Shown: positions 11,339 to 12,906 of the stretch, in pieces
Layout of the letters: each line of letters begins with the position of its first letter
Position numbering within the stretch: position 1 is the first letter of the stretch
Assembly (NCBI GenBank): GCA_014904845.1
Contig: MU119915.1
Span: 1-12,906, forward strand
Length of the DNA: 12,906 bases
Direction: 5' to 3'
From: Acephala macrosclerotiorum
Taxonomy: Eukaryota > Ascomycota > Leotiomycetes > Helotiales > Mollisiaceae
Notes under the pieces: generated by a model
Databases searched by the model: none
What the model was told of the DNA's origin: nothing
Seen by the model: only the letters and a program-made list of their open reading frames with translations
Made by a program: the position numbers and the translations under genes

Positions 11339-11849
11339 AAATACGTCGAAAATTTTAAAAATTTTAATTTTTTTATTTTATTTTTCGTAAATTTAATATT
11401 TATTAATATTAACGAAAAAATTATCGACGATATTATTTACGAAAAATTCAAAGAAGTTTATAATAAGTTTCAAACTTTTTTCGAAAATCGATTTTAAGAA
11501 TTTTCTAACGATAAATCTTTTTTTAATAATATTCAATTTAAAAAAATTAACGCAATTTTCGATATAATTTATTGCGCGAAATTTTTAAATTATTTTATTG
11601 TTCGATATAAGATTTTTCAATAATTAGACTATTAAAACTCGTTTAATAATAAATATTTATATATTTATTGATAAAAACAAATTATAATTCAAATTAAACT
11701 AATTTTTTAATATTTTGAAATAAAAAAAATAAAAAATTTTTCTAATAATAAATTTTTTTTTAAATGCGAAATTAAAAAATTAATAGCGTCTATAGAAAAT
11801 AATTAAAAGTATTTAATTATTTCTAACGATAAATTTGAATTTGAAATTT

Positions 11850-11881
<32 letters not shown>
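11339..11881 (+). pseudogene. Possible decayed reading frame near 3' end of element
   Basis: One + frame stays open for 52 codons (11339-11494), meets TAA at 11495, then is open for 41 more codons to a TAA at 11621. It continues with further TAA stops and one TGA to the T-run at 11856. TAA is the expected result of changing CAA, CAG or TGG by such mutation. Residues such as NEKIIDDIIYEKFKEVYNKF (starting at 11411) are more charged than the surrounding translations, and codons GAC, GCG, TGC and CGA appear. In DNA this rich in AT a stop is expected about every nine codons, so the stretch is unusual, but a window this size could produce one by chance. I recognise no family. The position would suit the end of pol or an extra 3' gene. 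Confidence 0.3.
11856..11881. repeat. 26-base T homopolymer
   Basis: An unbroken run of 26 T's follows TTTAC and is followed by an A-rich stretch with a single G. It could be a mutated pyrimidine tract (original C's changed to T). It is also a place where the assembled length may be wrong. Confidence 0.8.
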
Positions 11882-11889
<8 letters not shown>

Positions 11890-11979
11890 AAAAAAAAGCA
11901 AACTATAAAAAAGTTTAATACTAATAAAAATATTGAAAAAATTATTAGATTTTTAAAAAAAAACGACGATAATTTGAAA

Positions 11980-12048
11980 AGTCTCGAGTTTTAAATTCTT
12001 TATTTAAAGCGAATCTTTTTTTTTTTTTTAGTTCTTTTTTTCGAGACT
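11980..12048. repeat. Inverted repeat enclosing T-rich loop before 3' LTR
   Basis: AGTCTCGAG (11980-11988) and TTCGAGACT (12040-12048) are reverse complements except for one base, itself a transition. Two long T-runs lie between them. It is about 30 bases before the 3' LTR, beyond the possible decayed frame, so it may mark the 3' untranslated part of the internal region. Confidence 0.4.
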
Positions 12049-12067
12049 CGAAATAAGTTCATTATAT

Positions 12068-12077
12068 AGAAAAACGA
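12068..12077 (+). other. Candidate polypurine tract relic
   Basis: AGAAAAACGA is purine-rich and ends one base before the 3' LTR, where an LTR element's polypurine tract is expected. Original G's could now be A. The single C is a departure, and purine runs are common here, so the placement is the main support. Confidence 0.3.
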
Positions 12078-12078
12078 T

Positions 12079-12337
12079 TATAGTAAAATTATATACTTTT
12101 TTTTCAAAAATCTTTATAAATAACTAATTTCGAAAGTAATACTAATTACGTATTTTTTAATATATAAAGAATTTTCGTTTACTATAGACTAATTAATAAC
12201 TCTTTCTATTTCTACTTTAATTAATTGATTAATTGATTTACGAATTACGAATTACTTCGAATAAATCTAATCTATTAATTAAAACGAATTGATCTACGAT
12301 TAAACTTTTTTACTTTGTATTTTATTGTTTTTTTATA
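12079..12337 (+). repeat. 3' long terminal repeat
   Basis: It is the same length as the 5' LTR at a constant offset of 10,727 bp, with no insertion or deletion. It starts TATAGTAAAA and ends TTATA. At most differing sites it retains C where the 5' LTR has T, and has A where the 5' LTR retains G. Combining both copies by taking C or G wherever either has it would give a better approximation of the parent LTR for database comparison. The CACGTG of the 5' copy is TACGTA here. Confidence 0.9.
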
Positions 12338-12341
12338 TTAT
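12338..12341. other. Possible 4-bp target duplication, right copy
   Basis: TTAT directly follows the inferred 3' LTR end and matches 1348-1351. If the LTR end is shifted one base left, the match extends to ATTAT (1347-1351 and 12337-12341), but the LTR would then no longer end in TA. Confidence 0.25.
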
Positions 12342-12607
12342 TTAAAAATACGAATTTTTTTATATTTAATTTTTTTAAGTTTTTAAAAAATAATTAAATA
12401 TTTTAATTTCGTTTTTATAAAAAAAATAATAAAATTTTTTTATAATTTAATAATATTTAATAATATTTAATAATGTTTAATTAAAACTTTTTAATACTTT
12501 TTATAATAAATTTATTAATAAATAATTTAAATATATATAAAAAAAATTTAAATTTTAATATACGTATTAATTTATTATTATTTTAATTATTTAAAAAACG
12601 AAACTCG
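12342..12607. other. AT-rich right flank with few C or G
   Basis: This flank keeps only a handful of G and C, fewer than inside the element, with isolated CpG at about 12350, 12409, 12564, 12599 and 12606. No frame is open. Its composition is closer to the final AT-only stretch than to the retrotransposon, which supports a boundary at the 3' LTR. Confidence 0.55.
12441..12480. repeat. 10-bp AT tandem repeat, four copies
   Basis: Units TATAATTTAA, TAATATTTAA, TAATATTTAA and TAATGTTTAA follow one another, differing by one or two bases each. The period is close to one helical turn, so phased A/T tracts could bend the DNA. No function is shown. Confidence 0.6.
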
Positions 12608-12906
12608 AAATATAAAAATTTTATATAAATATTATATAATATTTATTTTAATAATTATAAAATTTAAATATAAAATTTTTAAAAATTTTTATTAAAAATT
12701 TTAATATATATTTTATTTATTAATTTAAAATTTAAATTTAATAAAATAATTAATATATAATATATTTTATATATATAATTAAATAAAATAAAATAATTAA
12801 TATATAATATATTTTATATATATAATTAAATAAAATAAAATAATTAAAAATTTTAATATTTTAAATATAAAATTTATAATAATAATATAAAAAATTATTT
12901 TATAAT
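12608..12906. other. 299 bases with no G or C
   Basis: After the CpG at 12606-12607 no G or C occurs to the end of the window. The rest of the degraded DNA keeps CpG at regular intervals, so this stretch differs in kind. It contains a perfect 47-bp tandem repeat. It may be an AT satellite, centromere-like sequence or simple-repeat expansion; its right end is outside the window. Confidence 0.85.
12744..12847. repeat. Perfect 47-bp AT-only tandem repeat, about 2.2 copies
   Basis: Copies at 12744-12790 and 12791-12837 are identical, followed by the first 10 bases of a third. The unit contains only A and T. Perfect identity beside strongly decayed sequence suggests recent duplication, but an AT-only unit has no sites for C-to-T change, so identity is not evidence of age on its own. 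Confidence 0.85.

Larger units (their letters stand above)
1352..12337 (+). mobile_element. Dead LTR retrotransposon, heavily RIP-mutated
   Basis: Two 259-bp sequences in direct orientation bound a 10,468-bp interior. They align without a gap, with 37 differences that are all transitions. Homology stops at about 1350 and 1612 and at the equivalent positions of the other copy. A TGG lies just inside the left copy and a purine-rich stretch just before the right copy, which fits + orientation. The total of about 10,986 bp is long for a fungal Gypsy or Copia element (typically 5-8 kb), so a nested insertion or extra sequence is possible. No reverse transcriptase, integrase, protease or gag motif can be recognised. 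Superfamily cannot be assigned. Sure of the paired repeats; fairly sure it is an LTR element; RIP as the cause is inferred. Confidence 0.85.

Noticed and set aside
11400..11900. hAT-type transposase C-terminal region in the decayed frame
   Set aside because: A vague resemblance around the stretch before the T-run was not supported by any diagnostic motif, and the flanking structure is that of an LTR element.
1352..12337. Element in reverse (-) orientation
   Set aside because: No TGG-type primer site lies inside the right-hand repeat on the - strand, whereas one lies directly inside the left-hand repeat on the + strand; the + orientation is favoured but not proven.
1..12906. Mitochondrial or plastid origin, suggested by very low GC and a GC-rich hairpin cluster
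   Set aside because: No organelle protein, rRNA or tRNA gene is visible in 12.9 kb, and the transition-only LTR pair points to nuclear repeat mutation instead.

Overview
The window holds no intact protein-coding gene. It looks like a heterochromatic, AT-rich block from a filamentous ascomycete whose repeats have been destroyed by repeat-induced point mutation (RIP). In the lines I counted, GC is roughly 10-15% over most of the window. Surviving C's sit mostly in CpG, and the one clear duplicated pair differs only by C/T and G/A transitions. RIP and the fungal host are inferences from this mutation pattern; no gene identifies the organism.

Layout, left to right. Positions 1-66 are the end of another AT-rich block. 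Positions 67 to about 735 form an island of near-normal composition that keeps many CpA sites and so looks unmutated. It has three GC-rich hairpins at its left end and two CACGTG motifs, one abutting a TATA-like box, at its right end; I see no convincing gene in it. Positions 736-1351 are AT-rich, with an array of AAACGTTT palindromes. Positions 1352-12337 are a complete but dead LTR retrotransposon of about 10,986 bp. It has two 259-bp LTRs (1352-1610 and 12079-12337), a possible primer binding site, a possible polypurine-tract relic and a possible 4-bp target duplication. Positions 12342-12906 are an AT-only flank with tandem repeats; its last 299 bases contain no G or C at all.

The element's interior is too degraded to name any gag or pol domain. 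A decayed reading frame may survive at 11339-11881. The most informative signal is in the LTR alignment: 37 differences, all transitions, with no transversions and no indels. The 5' LTR kept G and lost C, while the 3' LTR kept C and lost G. Deamination therefore seems to have run mainly on the + strand at the left end and mainly on the - strand at the right end. G/C skew inside the element agrees (strong G excess at 8041-8220, C excess at 10081-10500), placing the changeover near 9.2-10.1 kb.
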